DNA of 64,000 nucleotides, from assembly GCF_947492715.1 (NCBI RefSeq), contig NZ_CANLNS010000001.1, positions 434,001-498,000 of the forward strand. Direction: 5' to 3'. Made by a program: the position numbers and the translations under genes. Numbering within the stretch: position 1 is the stretch's first letter; each line of letters begins with the position of its first letter. The DNA comes from an uncultured Psychroserpens sp. (GTDB taxonomy: Bacteria > Bacteroidota > Bacteroidia > Flavobacteriales > Flavobacteriaceae). The notes under the pieces are model-generated. The model did not search any database and was not told the origin of the DNA. It saw only the letters and a program-made list of their open reading frames with translations. Positions 34,089-43,917 of this stretch are shown one piece after another.

Positions 34089-37000
34089 TTAAAACCCAAA
34101 GCCTAATTTAAAGGCAATACGTAAACCATCATCACTATTAAATGCTGAAAGATTAGCTGTAATCATATCTGCTGCATTTGCAAAAATACCGCCTCCAAAA
34201 GAATTGTTCCAGCGATCTGAATCTTCTCCATCTAGCCATACGCGACCATAATCTACACCTCCATAAAACCCAATATTTAATGGAAGTAATCCTGTTTTGA
34301 CCTTACGTAGGTTGAGTCTTAAATCTGTACTTTGCACAAAAGCACTATTTCCTATAAAACGTTCATTTCTGTAGCCTCTAAGACCTTCATTTGCTCCTAA
34401 GTTGGCACCTTGATAAAACTCAAAATCATCACCTAAGTTGATTTGTCCTTTAAGTTTAGTAGCCAACACCAGTTGACCACTTGGCACCAATTTATAATCG
34501 AAACTTAACTCCGGAATAATGTAACCAAAACCACTTGATGTGCTTACATTATTTTTATATCCCGTTTCCAGTGCAATCATCATTCCCAACGTTGGAAAAG
34601 CGGCATTATCTGTATTTGCATATTGGTACTTTGCTTCTATACCATAAAAATCTTGTTTATCAAATACGGCATTATTAGCAGGTAATAAGGCTATAAAGCG
34701 GTTTTCTGTTCGCTCTACCTCGTTAGATTCGTAACTAATACCAACTTTAAAACTAGCACCTAGTCTCCCTCTCCAAATTAATGAAGGCGCAATTTTAAAC
34801 GTTCTTATTTTGACACGGTTATAATCAAGATCCACATCTAAGCCATCATCTTCATCAGCCTCAGGGTTTACAGATTCATTTCCAAGACCAAAGAAGTTAA
34901 CCGCATAATTAGGACTTGTAAAATGTGCTTGTATACCTAAATTCATATCGCCTACCACATTAGCAAACTCACCATTATAACCCAAATCAAATCCTTCTGT
35001 TGCAAAATAGTAAGCCGCCGAAAACGTATGTTGAGATGTAAATGGATTACGTTCAAATCCATAATTAGTAAGCGTATTTGAAAATCCAATTTTAAAACCG
35101 TCATCAGGGTTTGCTCCCAATGTTGGTATAAATTGATTACTACTATTTTTTAATTTTTTATAATCGTATACATTGGTTTCGTAGTCGTCGGTTAATTTAA
35201 TGCGACCATATTTGGTAATAAACTCGCTTTCTTTTGACTTATAATCGTAAATTTTTACACGCTTCCCATTTTGAACATCATAGCTATCCTTATTCTGCCC
35301 ACCAATGAGCCTAATATTTATAAGTTTATTTCCTTCACCATAAACCTTAAACACATCGTCGTCGTCCAAACCATAAATCCAAATCTCTTTGGTGTCTTCA
35401 CAGGTATAGGTTCGCTCGTGAAAGACATCCGATTTTTCACCTTTTTTAATTCTATAAGCCGTTACTTTTGTATTTCCATTTGGTAATCTTTCAATATCAA
35501 ACCAATCATCTTTGTCTGTTCCTTTTATGAGTCCAAACATGTTAATGTGCTCATAATATTCATCCGATATTTTTTGCAGATTTGATCGTCTTCCTTGTAA
35601 TTTCCGTTTTATGGTCTGAATAGTTTCTTGATTAACTTCCGAAGGAAAATATGTAAACGCCTCATCTATGACATCATCTGTAAGATTGGCAACAATATGT
35701 TGCACTTGAGCATTCCAAACCTCCCTATCAGATTCATTTATCAAGGCCATATCTAATGGATAGGGTTCTAAATTAAACCATTTAGGGCTTTTTAATTCTT
35801 CGTCATAACTCTTCATTAAGCGCAAAGCGGGTACAACAGTTGTTGCAAAACTTAGCAATGTTCCATCGGCCATAATTGAAAAGGCTTGATCTCGATCTCT
35901 TGGTACTGGTCGATAAATTGTTTTCCCATTTTCTTTAAATTTGGCCCAACGCCATTGATCTTCATGTCTATCCCAATCTCCAATAAGCATATCGAATAAG
36001 CGTGCTCTAATATAGGCGGCTTCATCCAAAATATGATCTTCATCTTCATGTAGTTCTTTTAATAGATCATCTGTACTTATCAATTCATTTGAAAACCCAA
36101 AGATTGCTTTGTCTCCATGACCATCAGAAGCCCGTTCTTCAATCATGTACAGCTCATCACCAAACTCTTCGTTGTACATCCCTAAAGCGTCTTGTTTCGG
36201 AATATAGTATAACACTGGGTTCGTGTGATATACACCCACTGCTTTAGATAATGTTCCTATTGTAAAAGGTGCATAAGGATGAGATCCAGTAAAAACATCT
36301 AGAAGCAAACTTTCGGTATAAGTATCATCAAATTGTCCTTCAATATATTGATCTTTAAAGGCAACGGCTTGTAAGTATTGAACAGCGTTTTTACGCAGTG
36401 CTCTCATTACATATTCCCTACCTTGTTTATCTTCTAGTCTAACAGATTTTGATTGATGTCCTCCTCCTTTTCGAGTAGGTCTTAAACCTCCAAAAAGTGT
36501 ATCAAGGTTTACTGTTGGTGCAGAAATATTTTGACTAAACTCGTCTCTATATCGCTTTCCCCAAAGCGCTCTATAGAGTCCTCCTTTTGTGGTTTCCTCT
36601 TTAGTGTAGATTGATGCTGTTGCTTGTTTAGCAATGTTATCATTATAATTAACACTTGCTACTTCTATTTCAGGAGCGTGTACTTCCTTTTGAAAAACAG
36701 TTTCGTCATTTGATGCTTTAATAAAACGGACAAAAGAAGAACCATCTTTAAATACATCGAGTACAGCATATCCTTGAGTTCCATAAGAAAACTGACCTCC
36801 TTGTACATTTCGAGTTGCTGACACTTTAGAACCAGACCCACTCACAATTTGAGGTAAATTATCTTGAACTATATACTGTAAACTATGTTCATGTCCTGAA
36901 ACAAAAATAGTCTTATCATTTTCTTGTGACAAAGTGATAATGCGCTTTCTAAGTTGGTTATACAATTTATTCTGTACATCTACAGTAGTAACCCCTCCTG

Positions 37001-37826
37001 TTTTTCTAATGATATTTTTAAGGGTTCCTAAAATTGGAATTGGCTTCATATGACTTCCAAATGAAAATTGCCCTCCATGTGAACCATTAGTAAATATAGG
37101 ATGATGTAAGGCAACAATAGTAGTTTTACCCCGAGCTTTCTTTATTAAACTTTCGAATTCATCAAAGAACTTATTTCGTGTCTTGATATCGCAGTCATCA
37201 TTAATTGTAGGATGGTCATCCCAATTGGTTAAATACCATTCAGAATCTACCAAAATCATAACAATATCTTCAGAGATATTAACCTTTTCTAATGGGCATC
37301 CGTTTTCTGGTAAAAATGTATTCTTTCCTAACTTATCTTCAATATATCTCTCTTGGCGTTTCAAACCTTTAACGCCGTCACTATACCAATCATGGTTCCC
37401 TGGTAAAAAAATAGTTTTTCCTTTAAAATCTTTAACAACACTTGTTTGTGCATTAAGTTGATATTCTGCAAATGCTCTAGATTCTTCTCCTTTTTTAGGT
37501 AATCCTTTAGGATAAATATTATCGCCTAAGAAAATGGCTGTACTATTTTTCGATGCGCCTTCTAATTCCTTTTTAAAAGCACTTAAACTTTCTGACAATT
37601 CTCCCTCTGGAGAGTTCCCTGCATCTCCAATTAGGTAAAACGTATGATCAATCTCTTTACCCTCTGGATAGGTATTAAAGTACTTTTTTACGTCTTCACT
37701 GATCTCAGTCTCCTGTGTCTTTGTGAAATCATATTGTGCCTTATATGTTGCGCAGGCGTTTAAAAGCGCCCCTACAACAACTAATGTTATTAATTTCTTG
37801 AAGATTTTCATTTGGATGGTTTTCAT
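34089..37826 (-). CDS. Lipoprotein metallophosphoesterase fused to a kinase-like segment and a C-terminal outer-membrane barrel
   Basis: A 1245-residue exported protein. A lipoprotein signal ends at C25 (VVVGALLNACATY). Residues 60-365 are a calcineurin-like phosphoesterase with metal motifs GDAG (67-70), GDN (101-103), GNHDW (133-137), HH (241-242) and GHEH (311-314). Residues about 440-760 hold GREYVMRALRKN, MLIGDWDRHEDQWRW (DWDRH 617-621) and VPRDRDQAFS (641-650), a spacing like the catalytic and metal-binding Asp of atypical kinases (Fam20/HipA/CotH-like); this is inference. Residues about 900-1245 are Omp85/BamA-like barrel strands ending in LRIAFKLGFGF. It is last in the EgtB/EgtD operon, 18 bases after EgtD. 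An in-frame ATG at codon 6 is an alternative start. Confidence 0.82.
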   Translation of the reverse strand: MKTIQMKIFKKLITLVVVGALLNACATYKAQYDFTKTQETEISEDVKKYFNTYPEGKEIDHTFYLIGDAGNSPEGELSESLSAFKKELEGASKNSTAIFLGDNIYPKGLPKKGEESRAFAEYQLNAQTSVVKDFKGKTIFLPGNHDWYSDGVKGLKRQERYIEDKLGKNTFLPENGCPLEKVNISEDIVMILVDSEWYLTNWDDHPTINDDCDIKTRNKFFDEFESLIKKARGKTTIVALHHPIFTNGSHGGQFSFGSHMKPIPILGTLKNIIRKTGGVTTVDVQNKLYNQLRKRIITLSQENDKTIFVSGHEHSLQYIVQDNLPQIVSGSGSKVSATRNVQGGQFSYGTQGYAVLDVFKDGSSFVRFIKASNDETVFQKEVHAPEIEVASVNYNDNIAKQATASIYTKEETTKGGLYRALWGKRYRDEFSQNISAPTVNLDTLFGGLRPTRKGGGHQSKSVRLEDKQGREYVMRALRKNAVQYLQAVAFKDQYIEGQFDDTYTESLLLDVFTGSHPYAPFTIGTLSKAVGVYHTNPVLYYIPKQDALGMYNEEFGDELYMIEERASDGHGDKAIFGFSNELISTDDLLKELHEDEDHILDEAAYIRARLFDMLIGDWDRHEDQWRWAKFKENGKTIYRPVPRDRDQAFSIMADGTLLSFATTVVPALRLMKSYDEELKSPKWFNLEPYPLDMALINESDREVWNAQVQHIVANLTDDVIDEAFTYFPSEVNQETIQTIKRKLQGRRSNLQKISDEYYEHINMFGLIKGTDKDDWFDIERLPNGNTKVTAYRIKKGEKSDVFHERTYTCEDTKEIWIYGLDDDDVFKVYGEGNKLINIRLIGGQNKDSYDVQNGKRVKIYDYKSKESEFITKYGRIKLTDDYETNVYDYKKLKNSSNQFIPTLGANPDDGFKIGFSNTLTNYGFERNPFTSQHTFSAAYYFATEGFDLGYNGEFANVVGDMNLGIQAHFTSPNYAVNFFGLGNESVNPEADEDDGLDVDLDYNRVKIRTFKIAPSLIWRGRLGASFKVGISYESNEVERTENRFIALLPANNAVFDKQDFYGIEAKYQYANTDNAAFPTLGMMIALETGYKNNVSTSSGFGYIIPELSFDYKLVPSGQLVLATKLKGQINLGDDFEFYQGANLGANEGLRGYRNERFIGNSAFVQSTDLRLNLRKVKTGLLPLNIGFYGGVDYGRVWLDGEDSDRWNNSFGGGIFANAADMITANLSAFNSDDGLRIAFKLGFGF

Positions 37827-37844
37827 TTTTAAAGATATTGATTC

Positions 37845-38789
37845 TTACGATAATTTCTCCCATAGACTATCGGTAAAATAGTGCTTGCAATCTAAAAAGT
37901 GTTTTTTAACACTAAAGTCTGTGTTTTGAGCCAATTGTTCTATTTCTGAAATAGCATATTTTTTTGAAAGCTCTGTCCATATAAGTTCATTTTGCTCAAA
38001 GGCGATAGTTGTATTCAATTTTTTGATCTCTATTGTCTGCGTTTTTAAGCTTACAATATAACTTCTAACCTCGCCATTTAAAGGATTATAGTGACAATAA
38101 AAATCGAAATCATCGATCTTAAAATCGGCGTCAAATTCGCGGTTAATTCGAAGTAAAAGGTTTAGGTTAAAACGTTTGGTCACACCAGTTTTGTCATAAT
38201 ATGCATTGTGTATTGTAATTGGATTTTTTTTCAAATCCATACCAATGAGTAATTTATCATTAATACTCATATTTTGATTAAAAAGTTTAAGCAAATTAAT
38301 GGTATCACTTGGGGTATAATTACCAATATTACTTCCTAAAAACAAAAGCAAACTTGGCGTATTAGTTTTTGAGGTTTCATCAAGGATTTCAAAGTAATCA
38401 CCAATTTTAGGTGTTATAGACAGTTGTGGTAATCGCGACTTTAATTTTTGGGTTAAAATCGTAATAGCTTCTTGAGATATATCAATAGGAACATAATTAA
38501 AATCGACGTTTTCATTTACTAAATATTCTAAAAGCTTAAATGTTTTAAATCCGTCACCAGCACCTAATTCGATAATATTAAAAGGCTCATTAAAGTCTAA
38601 ATTTTCAACTATTTGTTGCGCTTGAAGCGACAAAATTTCAAATTCAGCATCAGTCAGATAATACTCAGGCATCTGCATAATTTCTTGAAATATGCGACTT
38701 CCATTGTCATCATAAAAATATTTAGAAGACAAATGTTTTTGTTCTGCGGTTAGTCCTTCTATTATGTCTTTTGCAAAGGTATTGTTCAT
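37845..38789 (-). CDS. egtD: L-histidine N-alpha-methyltransferase (EgtD)
   Basis: A 314-residue SAM-dependent methyltransferase that trimethylates histidine to hercynine, first step of ergothioneine synthesis. It has the EgtD opening KYFYDDNGSRIFQEIMQMPEYYLTDAE (split: YFYDD at 24-28, MPEYYLTDAE at 40-49), the SAM motif IELGAGDGFKTFKLLE (73-88), LLLFLGSNIGNY and LLIGMDLKKN. Length is normal for the family. The gene starts one base after EgtB ends, so the two are co-expressed. Ergothioneine is an intracellular thiol antioxidant. Confidence 0.92.
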   Translation of the reverse strand: MNNTFAKDIIEGLTAEQKHLSSKYFYDDNGSRIFQEIMQMPEYYLTDAEFEILSLQAQQIVENLDFNEPFNIIELGAGDGFKTFKLLEYLVNENVDFNYVPIDISQEAITILTQKLKSRLPQLSITPKIGDYFEILDETSKTNTPSLLLFLGSNIGNYTPSDTINLLKLFNQNMSINDKLLIGMDLKKNPITIHNAYYDKTGVTKRFNLNLLLRINREFDADFKIDDFDFYCHYNPLNGEVRSYIVSLKTQTIEIKKLNTTIAFEQNELIWTELSKKYAISEIEQLAQNTDFSVKKHFLDCKHYFTDSLWEKLS

Positions 38790-38790
38790 A

Positions 38791-39936
38791 TTATTTTACC
38801 AGTCTTATTCCTGAAAATTGCCATCTCATTTCAGGGTGAAAAAAATTGCGATACGTAGGTCTGCTATGACCATTTACGGTTGCTACCGAAGCACCTCTAA
38901 GCACCATTTGATTAATCATAAATTTGCCATTATACTCTCCAATCGCTCCAGGAGCTTTTGAGTAATTAGGATAAGGTAAGTAGGCACTATTAGTCCATTC
39001 CCAAAGTTCGCCATAGTTGAACTGTTTTGATGCCACTTCCCATTCAAATTCTGTTGGTAAACGCATCTGTTTCCATTCGGCAAAAGCATATGCTTCATAA
39101 AAACTCAAATGGCTTACTGGGTTTTTAAGATTAACTTCTTGAAAACCCTGTAAGGTGTATTGATGCCATTTACCATCTACTTTATGCCAATATTCTGGTG
39201 CTTGAATTCCATGTTGTTGTATAAAATCCCACCCTTCGGCATGCCATAGATTAAAATTAGTATAACCTTGGTCATCTATAAAGTTGATATAATCTTCATT
39301 AGTTACTAATCGATTAGAGATTTCAAACTCATTTAGATATACTTTATGTCTACCAAGCTCATTGTCATAGCAAAATGAATCTTCGTCATGTCCAATGCTA
39401 TAAATACCTTCATCTATTTTATGCCATTCTTCTGGTTGGTCAATTTCTGAAAGTCGGATAGCATTCTCAATAGTTGGAAAGGTTGGTTGATTTCCTAAAA
39501 TATATTTGATATCATAATAAAACAACTCCTGATGCTGTTGTTCATGTTGTAAGCCTAGTTCAATAATTGCTTTGATACCTTCTGAAATAGTTTCAGACAA
39601 AAACTCAAGCATTTGTTGGTCAACATAGGCTCTATACTGATACACTTCATCAACCGTTGGTCGTGTCATTAAACCTCTATTAGGTCTCAATACGCGTTCT
39701 CCGGCATTGTTATAATAGCTATTAAATAAATAGGCAAAATCTATATCGAAAACTTTATAATTTGGTTTATGTGCCGACAACACAAACTGCTCAAAAAACC
39801 AAGTACTGTGGGCCAAATGCCATTTAGGAGGTGAAACAAAAACAGCTGGTTGTACAGAATAATCTTCAGTTTTAAGTGTTCTGCATAACGTTATAAATCG
39901 CTGTCGTGTTTCTATATACGAATGTTTTAATGTCAT
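38791..39936 (-). CDS. egtB: Ergothioneine synthase EgtB (iron-dependent sulfoxide synthase)
   Basis: A 381-residue protein with an N-terminal DinB-like four-helix domain and a C-terminal formylglycine-generating-enzyme (sulfatase-modifying) domain (about 175-380). The iron-binding histidines are visible: H43 in WHLAHSTWFFEQF and the HxxxHxE pair H131 and H135 in HEQQHQELFYYD. The FGE part shows EWEVASKQFNYGELWEWTN and VLRGASVATVNGHSRPTYRNFF. It joins hercynine to cysteine or gamma-glutamylcysteine using O2. EgtA, EgtC and EgtE are not near, so the thiol donor is not known. The EgtD gene follows one base downstream. Confidence 0.9.
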   Translation of the reverse strand: MTLKHSYIETRQRFITLCRTLKTEDYSVQPAVFVSPPKWHLAHSTWFFEQFVLSAHKPNYKVFDIDFAYLFNSYYNNAGERVLRPNRGLMTRPTVDEVYQYRAYVDQQMLEFLSETISEGIKAIIELGLQHEQQHQELFYYDIKYILGNQPTFPTIENAIRLSEIDQPEEWHKIDEGIYSIGHDEDSFCYDNELGRHKVYLNEFEISNRLVTNEDYINFIDDQGYTNFNLWHAEGWDFIQQHGIQAPEYWHKVDGKWHQYTLQGFQEVNLKNPVSHLSFYEAYAFAEWKQMRLPTEFEWEVASKQFNYGELWEWTNSAYLPYPNYSKAPGAIGEYNGKFMINQMVLRGASVATVNGHSRPTYRNFFHPEMRWQFSGIRLVK

Positions 39937-39959
39937 TGATTGATGATGAAAGTTTTAAA

Positions 39960-41177
39960 TTAAATAAGTTCTGTGTCAATAATCACTTCATTTTGTAGTG
40001 TTTTATGCACAGGGCATTTTGAAGCAATCTCTTTTAAACGTTGTTTTTGCTTATCGTCTAAGTTACCAATAAAAGTCAACTTTTTAGATAAATGATCAAT
40101 TCTTGTAGGCTTTTCTAAATCTAACATTAAATCGTCACTGTGCTTCTTAGAATATGTTATGTGAGCATACACTTCTTGTAAATCCCATTGCTTACGTTCT
40201 GCATATAATTTTAAAGTCATTACAGTACAAGCTGCAAGTCCAGCACTCAGAAAATCATAAGGTGAAGGTCCAAAATCATCACCACCAACACTTTCGGGTT
40301 CATCTGCAATGAAATTGTGCTTTGCTGTTTGAATTGTTGTTGTAAAATTATTTTCTTTTAGATTCAAATGAGCAACCAATTGTTCTCCATCAGTATCTAA
40401 CATAAGGTTTTCTTCAGGCTCAAAATAACGTTGCACCCAACTCCCTATTAGATTACCAGCATACAGGCTATCTCTTGTGTTAGACAGCAAGTGGTCTGCA
40501 TGATCTAAAGTTATAAAACTTTTAGGGTGATGTGCATTATGATATAACTGTTCTGCATTTTTAATACCAACAATGGTGTCTGTAGGTGAATGCATGATTA
40601 GTAGTGGTTTTCTCAAAGACTTTACAATCGAAGGCAGATCGGTTTTATCGAAGTCAGAGACAAATTCATCGTCAATTTTAAAGGGCCTTCCTCCAATGTT
40701 AATTTCAACTTTACCTTTTTCTTTTACCTCCTCGATACCATGAGAAAATAAATGTTTTACATGACTCACTGTTGAAGGCGCTCCAATAGTAGCTACGGCT
40801 TTTATATTATCTAATTTTGAAGCCGCCACTAAAACTGCAGCTCCACCTAGTGAATGCCCAACAAGTAATGAAGGCGCTTTATAATTTTTAGCGAGATAAT
40901 CATTAACCGCAATGAGATCATCAACGTTGGCAGAAAAATGACTTTCAGCAAATTCTCCTTCACTTCGTCCTAAACCGGTAAAATCGAATCTTACAACTCC
41001 AAAGCCATGATTAGTAAGAGATCTGCTAATATTTTTTACTGCGTTTAATGCGCTACTACATGTAAAGCAGTGTGCAAAAATGGCAAAATAATGTGGTTTT
41101 TGATTGGCTGGCAACTCCAAATATGCCTGTAACTTATGGCCTTTTTTGTTTTCTATTTTTAATCGCTCGTTACTCAT
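39960..41177 (-). CDS. Alpha/beta-hydrolase fused to OsmC domain
   Basis: A 405-residue two-domain protein. Residues about 10-255 are an alpha/beta hydrolase with nucleophile S109 in [13 protein letters not shown], an HCFTCSSAL oxyanion region (36-44), [12 protein letters not shown] (acid) and [10 protein letters not shown] (His). Residues about 270-405 are an OsmC/Ohr fold with two cysteines in [13 protein letters not shown] and [10 protein letters not shown], as in peroxide-reducing OsmC proteins. The fusion is common in Flavobacteria and Proteobacteria. It sits between MsrA and EgtB in a redox operon. The hydrolase substrate is unknown. Confidence 0.88.
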   Translation of the reverse strand: MSNERLKIENKKGHKLQAYLELPANQKPHYFAIFAHCFTCSSALNAVKNISRSLTNHGFGVVRFDFTGLGRSEGEFAESHFSANVDDLIAVNDYLAKNYKAPSLLVGHSLGGAAVLVAASKLDNIKAVATIGAPSTVSHVKHLFSHGIEEVKEKGKVEINIGGRPFKIDDEFVSDFDKTDLPSIVKSLRKPLLIMHSPTDTIVGIKNAEQLYHNAHHPKSFITLDHADHLLSNTRDSLYAGNLIGSWVQRYFEPEENLMLDTDGEQLVAHLNLKENNFTTTIQTAKHNFIADEPESVGGDDFGPSPYDFLSAGLAACTVMTLKLYAERKQWDLQEVYAHITYSKKHSDDLMLDLEKPTRIDHLSKKLTFIGNLDDKQKQRLKEIASKCPVHKTLQNEVIIDTELI

Positions 41178-41189
41178 ATTTATTATTTT

Positions 41190-41717
41190 TTATGCTGTTA
41201 TCTCCTTTTTTAAATGGTCTAATTTGTCTTGTTTAATGGCATTAGCATAATTCCTAAGCAACAGTATCAACTTAGGGTTTATAAAGGATTCACAAAATGG
41301 TTTTTTAGGGTTATTAAAATAGTAATTGGTAATCTCTTCTCTAGATGGTTTAAACTTTAGAAACTCTAAAACCAGCGTTATTAACGCACCATCTCTTTCT
41401 TTGTTCAATGTTGTTAAAATCTGATTTACTTCGGTGTTTTGCTGTTCGGAAAACGTATAAATTGCTGAGCGATATTTCGACCTCATTGAGTGATTTTTGG
41501 TACTCTTATGCGTTAATAAATGTATTTCAATCAACAAGCTAATGTTAATCGTATCTGGATCGTAAGTGACAATTATGCCTTCAGAAAAACTCGAAAATTC
41601 ATCAGTTGAGGCCAAATAACCTTGATCTACAGAAATAACACCTTTCAATGACTGAAATACAGCTTCAGTACACCAATGACAACCGCCTCCTAAACCTATT
41701 TTCTCATCTGCAATCAT
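41190..41717 (-). CDS. msrA: MsrA-family peptide-methionine (S)-S-oxide reductase
   Basis: A 175-residue protein. The N-terminal active-site motif is IGLGGGCHWCTEAVFQSL, with catalytic C13 (the family usually has GCFWC; here Phe is His, as also seen in some Bacteroidetes relatives), then YLASTDEFSSFSEGIIVTYDP and the RSKYRSAIY block. It reduces oxidised methionine in proteins with thioredoxin or another reductant. Its ATG overlaps the DUF427 stop by one base, and the OsmC hydrolase starts 12 bases after its stop. Confidence 0.85.
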   Translation of the reverse strand: MIADEKIGLGGGCHWCTEAVFQSLKGVISVDQGYLASTDEFSSFSEGIIVTYDPDTINISLLIEIHLLTHKSTKNHSMRSKYRSAIYTFSEQQNTEVNQILTTLNKERDGALITLVLEFLKFKPSREEITNYYFNNPKKPFCESFINPKLILLLRNYANAIKQDKLDHLKKEITA

Positions 41718-41998
41718 TACTTAATAACCTCGACACCTCGCCAGAACGCTACGTACCCTTTAATAGATTTAGCTAACTGAGATACCTCAGGGTAATACCA
41801 CGCCGCATCTCTATTTTCTTTTCCGTTTACATCCAAAGTATAGTAGGATGCTTCTCCTTTCCAAGCACATGTAGTATGGGTTTCACTTGATTTAAAAAAT
41901 TCTTTCTTAATACTTTCGGGTGGAAAATAATGATTGTTTTCTATCACGATAGTATCGTCACTCTCTGCTATAATTTGATCATTCCAAATGGCTTTCAT
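41717..41998 (-). CDS. DUF427 family protein
   Basis: A 93-residue protein matching the DUF427 pattern: MKAIWNDQIIAESDDTIVIENNHYFPPESI, then TTCAWKGEASYYTLDVNGKE and AAWYYPEVSQLAKSIKGYVAFW. DUF427 proteins are small cytosolic beta-barrel proteins of unknown function that often lie near redox genes. Its start overlaps the end of the 90-residue protein gene by 20 bases and its stop overlaps the MsrA start by one base. Confidence 0.88.
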   Translation of the reverse strand: MKAIWNDQIIAESDDTIVIENNHYFPPESIKKEFFKSSETHTTCAWKGEASYYTLDVNGKENRDAAWYYPEVSQLAKSIKGYVAFWRGVEVIK

Positions 41999-42251
41999 CT
42001 TCTATTAATTTAAAATTGTTTAAAAACTGAATTACTTTCTGGTTTGGCATTTCGCATGGCTTCAGTAATTCTTTCTCCGATGTTATATAATAATTTAAGC
42101 TGATTACATCATTACCAGCTAACTCTTTTGCATATACTTTTATACTTTTCCCTTCATTAAAATCGTCTCTTGTAACTCCATATTTTTTCTTTTGAAAAAG
42201 AACCTCTACATAACCTTTTGGCAACAACTTTATACGATTTAGAATACTCAT
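41979..42251 (-). CDS. Small hypothetical protein in the SelO-MsrA operon
   Basis: A 90-residue protein (MSILNRIKLLPKGYVEVLFQ, then a charged middle and FLNNFKLIEDESHLE at the end). It reads as a small mixed fold with no signal peptide. The strands KGYVEVLFQKKKYGVTRDDF and KVYAKELAGNDVISLNYYI suggest a small beta-barrel. No family is recognised. Its ATG overlaps the SelO stop by one base and its end overlaps the DUF427 gene by 20 bases, so it is a real, coupled gene of the operon. Confidence 0.72.
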   Translation of the reverse strand: MSILNRIKLLPKGYVEVLFQKKKYGVTRDDFNEGKSIKVYAKELAGNDVISLNYYITSEKELLKPCEMPNQKVIQFLNNFKLIEDESHLE

Positions 42252-43825
42252 TACGAACTACATGATAACATAGAACATCCTACTTTATGTCTCGCCCAAT
42301 CTGGTCTTTTGGCAAACCATTTCTCGTATTTTGGCTGCTCATCATATGGTCTTTTTAAAAGTTGAAACAGTTCGTTAATTTGTTCATAATCTCCTTTATT
42401 TGCGTCATCTATAGCCAATTGCGCCATATAATTTCTGAGCACGTATTTAGGATTTACGGTATTCATTTTAGACTGCCTTTCGGCGTCAGAAAGCACCTCC
42501 TTGATTAACCTAGAATTGTAGCGCTCAAACCAATCACGCCATTGCTGAGCCACAGCATCAGATATTTCATTTGGCACATAAAATGACTCCTTTACCAAGT
42601 CCAAACCTCCTTTAGCATCTCCTTTTTTAAATTGGCTTAGAAGTCTAAAAAACAGGGTCATATCGGTTTCGCTTAATACTAAAGCATCTTCTAAATCTTG
42701 GACTAATATATCATCTTTGTCGTCTTGTTTCTCTAAACCTAATTTAGTCTTCATCATTGCCAACGATTTTTTTTCAAAATCGGATTTATACTGTTCTAAA
42801 ATAGCTTCAAGAGGTTCAACTTCTTCAATTAATGGAAATAATGCATTAGCCAATTGGTATAAATTCCAAAGCCCAATATTAGGTTGATTACCATAACGAT
42901 ATCGTTTATGCTGTTTATCTGTTGTATTTGGCGTCCATCCAAAATCGAAACCTTCTAACCATCCATAAGGTCCATAATCTATGGTTAAACCAAGAATAGA
43001 CATGTTATCTGTATTCATTACACCATGCACAAAACCAACACGTTGCCAATGTATAATCATATCTCGAGTACGTTGTGCTACTTCCGAAAAAAACTGAATA
43101 TAAGTTTCTTTAGAAGGATCTCCTAAGTTTGGAAAGTGCTGTTTTATGGTATAATTGGTTAAGGTTTTAAGTGTTTCGTGATCTTGTCTTGCAGCAAAGA
43201 TTTCGAAACTTCCGAAACGTAAAAACGACGGAGCAATACGAGATACTATGGCGCCTTTTTCGTAGGCCGAATTGCCATCATATAGCATATCGCGTAATAC
43301 CTCATCTCCAGACAATGCTAGTGACAAAGCCCGAGTTGTAGGCACTCCCAAATGATGCATGGCCTCGCTACATAAATACTCTCTAATAGAAGACCGCAAT
43401 ACTGCGAGCCCATCTGCAGATCTAGAATATGGCGTTTCACCTGCGCCTTTAAGCTGTACTGTCCATAATTTGTTATGATGCTCTACTTGGAATAAGTTAA
43501 TCGCTCGTCCATCTCCCAATTGCCCTGCCCAATTACCAAACTGGTGACCACCATAACACATAGCATATGGCTGTGTATTGGTTAGCACTTTATTCCCTGT
43601 AAATATATTAGCAAAAGTTTCGTTCTGTATATCTGCCTCAGAAATTCCCAAAGCCTGAGACATTTCATCTGAAACATGAAGGATTTTGGGAGCGCTCGTC
43701 TGCTTTGGTGTTACATACGAAAAACAAGCATTTTTAACCTGACGTCTAGAATTTTCTAGAATAGGATCGGCTGGTAATTCTTGAATAAATGACTGTTTTA
43801 GATTTAGTTTCATAGTATAGCACAT
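42251..43825 (-). CDS. selO: SelO/YdiU-family pseudokinase (protein AMPylator)
   Basis: A 524-residue protein of the SelO family, which adopts a kinase fold but transfers AMP to protein side chains and acts in redox stress. Motifs seen include GQLGDGRAINLFQVEHHNK, WTVQLKGAGETPYSRSADG (ATP-binding Lys), GFVHGVMNTDNMSILGLTIDYGPYG (catalytic Asp) and the Cys-rich end VGCSMLSCSS. The C-terminal Cys is where eukaryotic SelO has selenocysteine; no TGA-coded Sec is needed. Codon 5 is an alternative ATG start (43813). It is first in an overlapping operon to DUF427, MsrA and EgtB/D. A TAACTTTG -7 box lies upstream. Confidence 0.9.
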   Translation of the reverse strand: MCYTMKLNLKQSFIQELPADPILENSRRQVKNACFSYVTPKQTSAPKILHVSDEMSQALGISEADIQNETFANIFTGNKVLTNTQPYAMCYGGHQFGNWAGQLGDGRAINLFQVEHHNKLWTVQLKGAGETPYSRSADGLAVLRSSIREYLCSEAMHHLGVPTTRALSLALSGDEVLRDMLYDGNSAYEKGAIVSRIAPSFLRFGSFEIFAARQDHETLKTLTNYTIKQHFPNLGDPSKETYIQFFSEVAQRTRDMIIHWQRVGFVHGVMNTDNMSILGLTIDYGPYGWLEGFDFGWTPNTTDKQHKRYRYGNQPNIGLWNLYQLANALFPLIEEVEPLEAILEQYKSDFEKKSLAMMKTKLGLEKQDDKDDILVQDLEDALVLSETDMTLFFRLLSQFKKGDAKGGLDLVKESFYVPNEISDAVAQQWRDWFERYNSRLIKEVLSDAERQSKMNTVNPKYVLRNYMAQLAIDDANKGDYEQINELFQLLKRPYDEQPKYEKWFAKRPDWARHKVGCSMLSCSS

Positions 43826-43889
43826 CGTCTTGTGCGATATGATTTTATGTTAATTCAATGCACATATAAGTTACATAATTCTTCTTTAA

Positions 43890-43897
43890 CAAAGTTA
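43890..43897 (-). promoter_or_regulatory. Candidate -7 element of the SelO-EgtBD operon
   Basis: TAACTTTG on the minus strand matches TAnnTTTG exactly, 64 bases before the SelO ATG at 43825 (76 before the alternative ATG). A short hairpin (GCACA/TGTGC, 43820-43835) overlaps the first start. No clear -33 element is seen. Confidence 0.4.
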
Positions 43898-43917
43898 CGT
43901 TACTTTAATCTTAATAA

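Noticed and set aside
43820-43835. GCACA/TGTGC hairpin as a riboswitch or SECIS-like element for selO
   Set aside because: Only five base pairs; the gene uses Cys codons and no in-frame TGA needs recoding.
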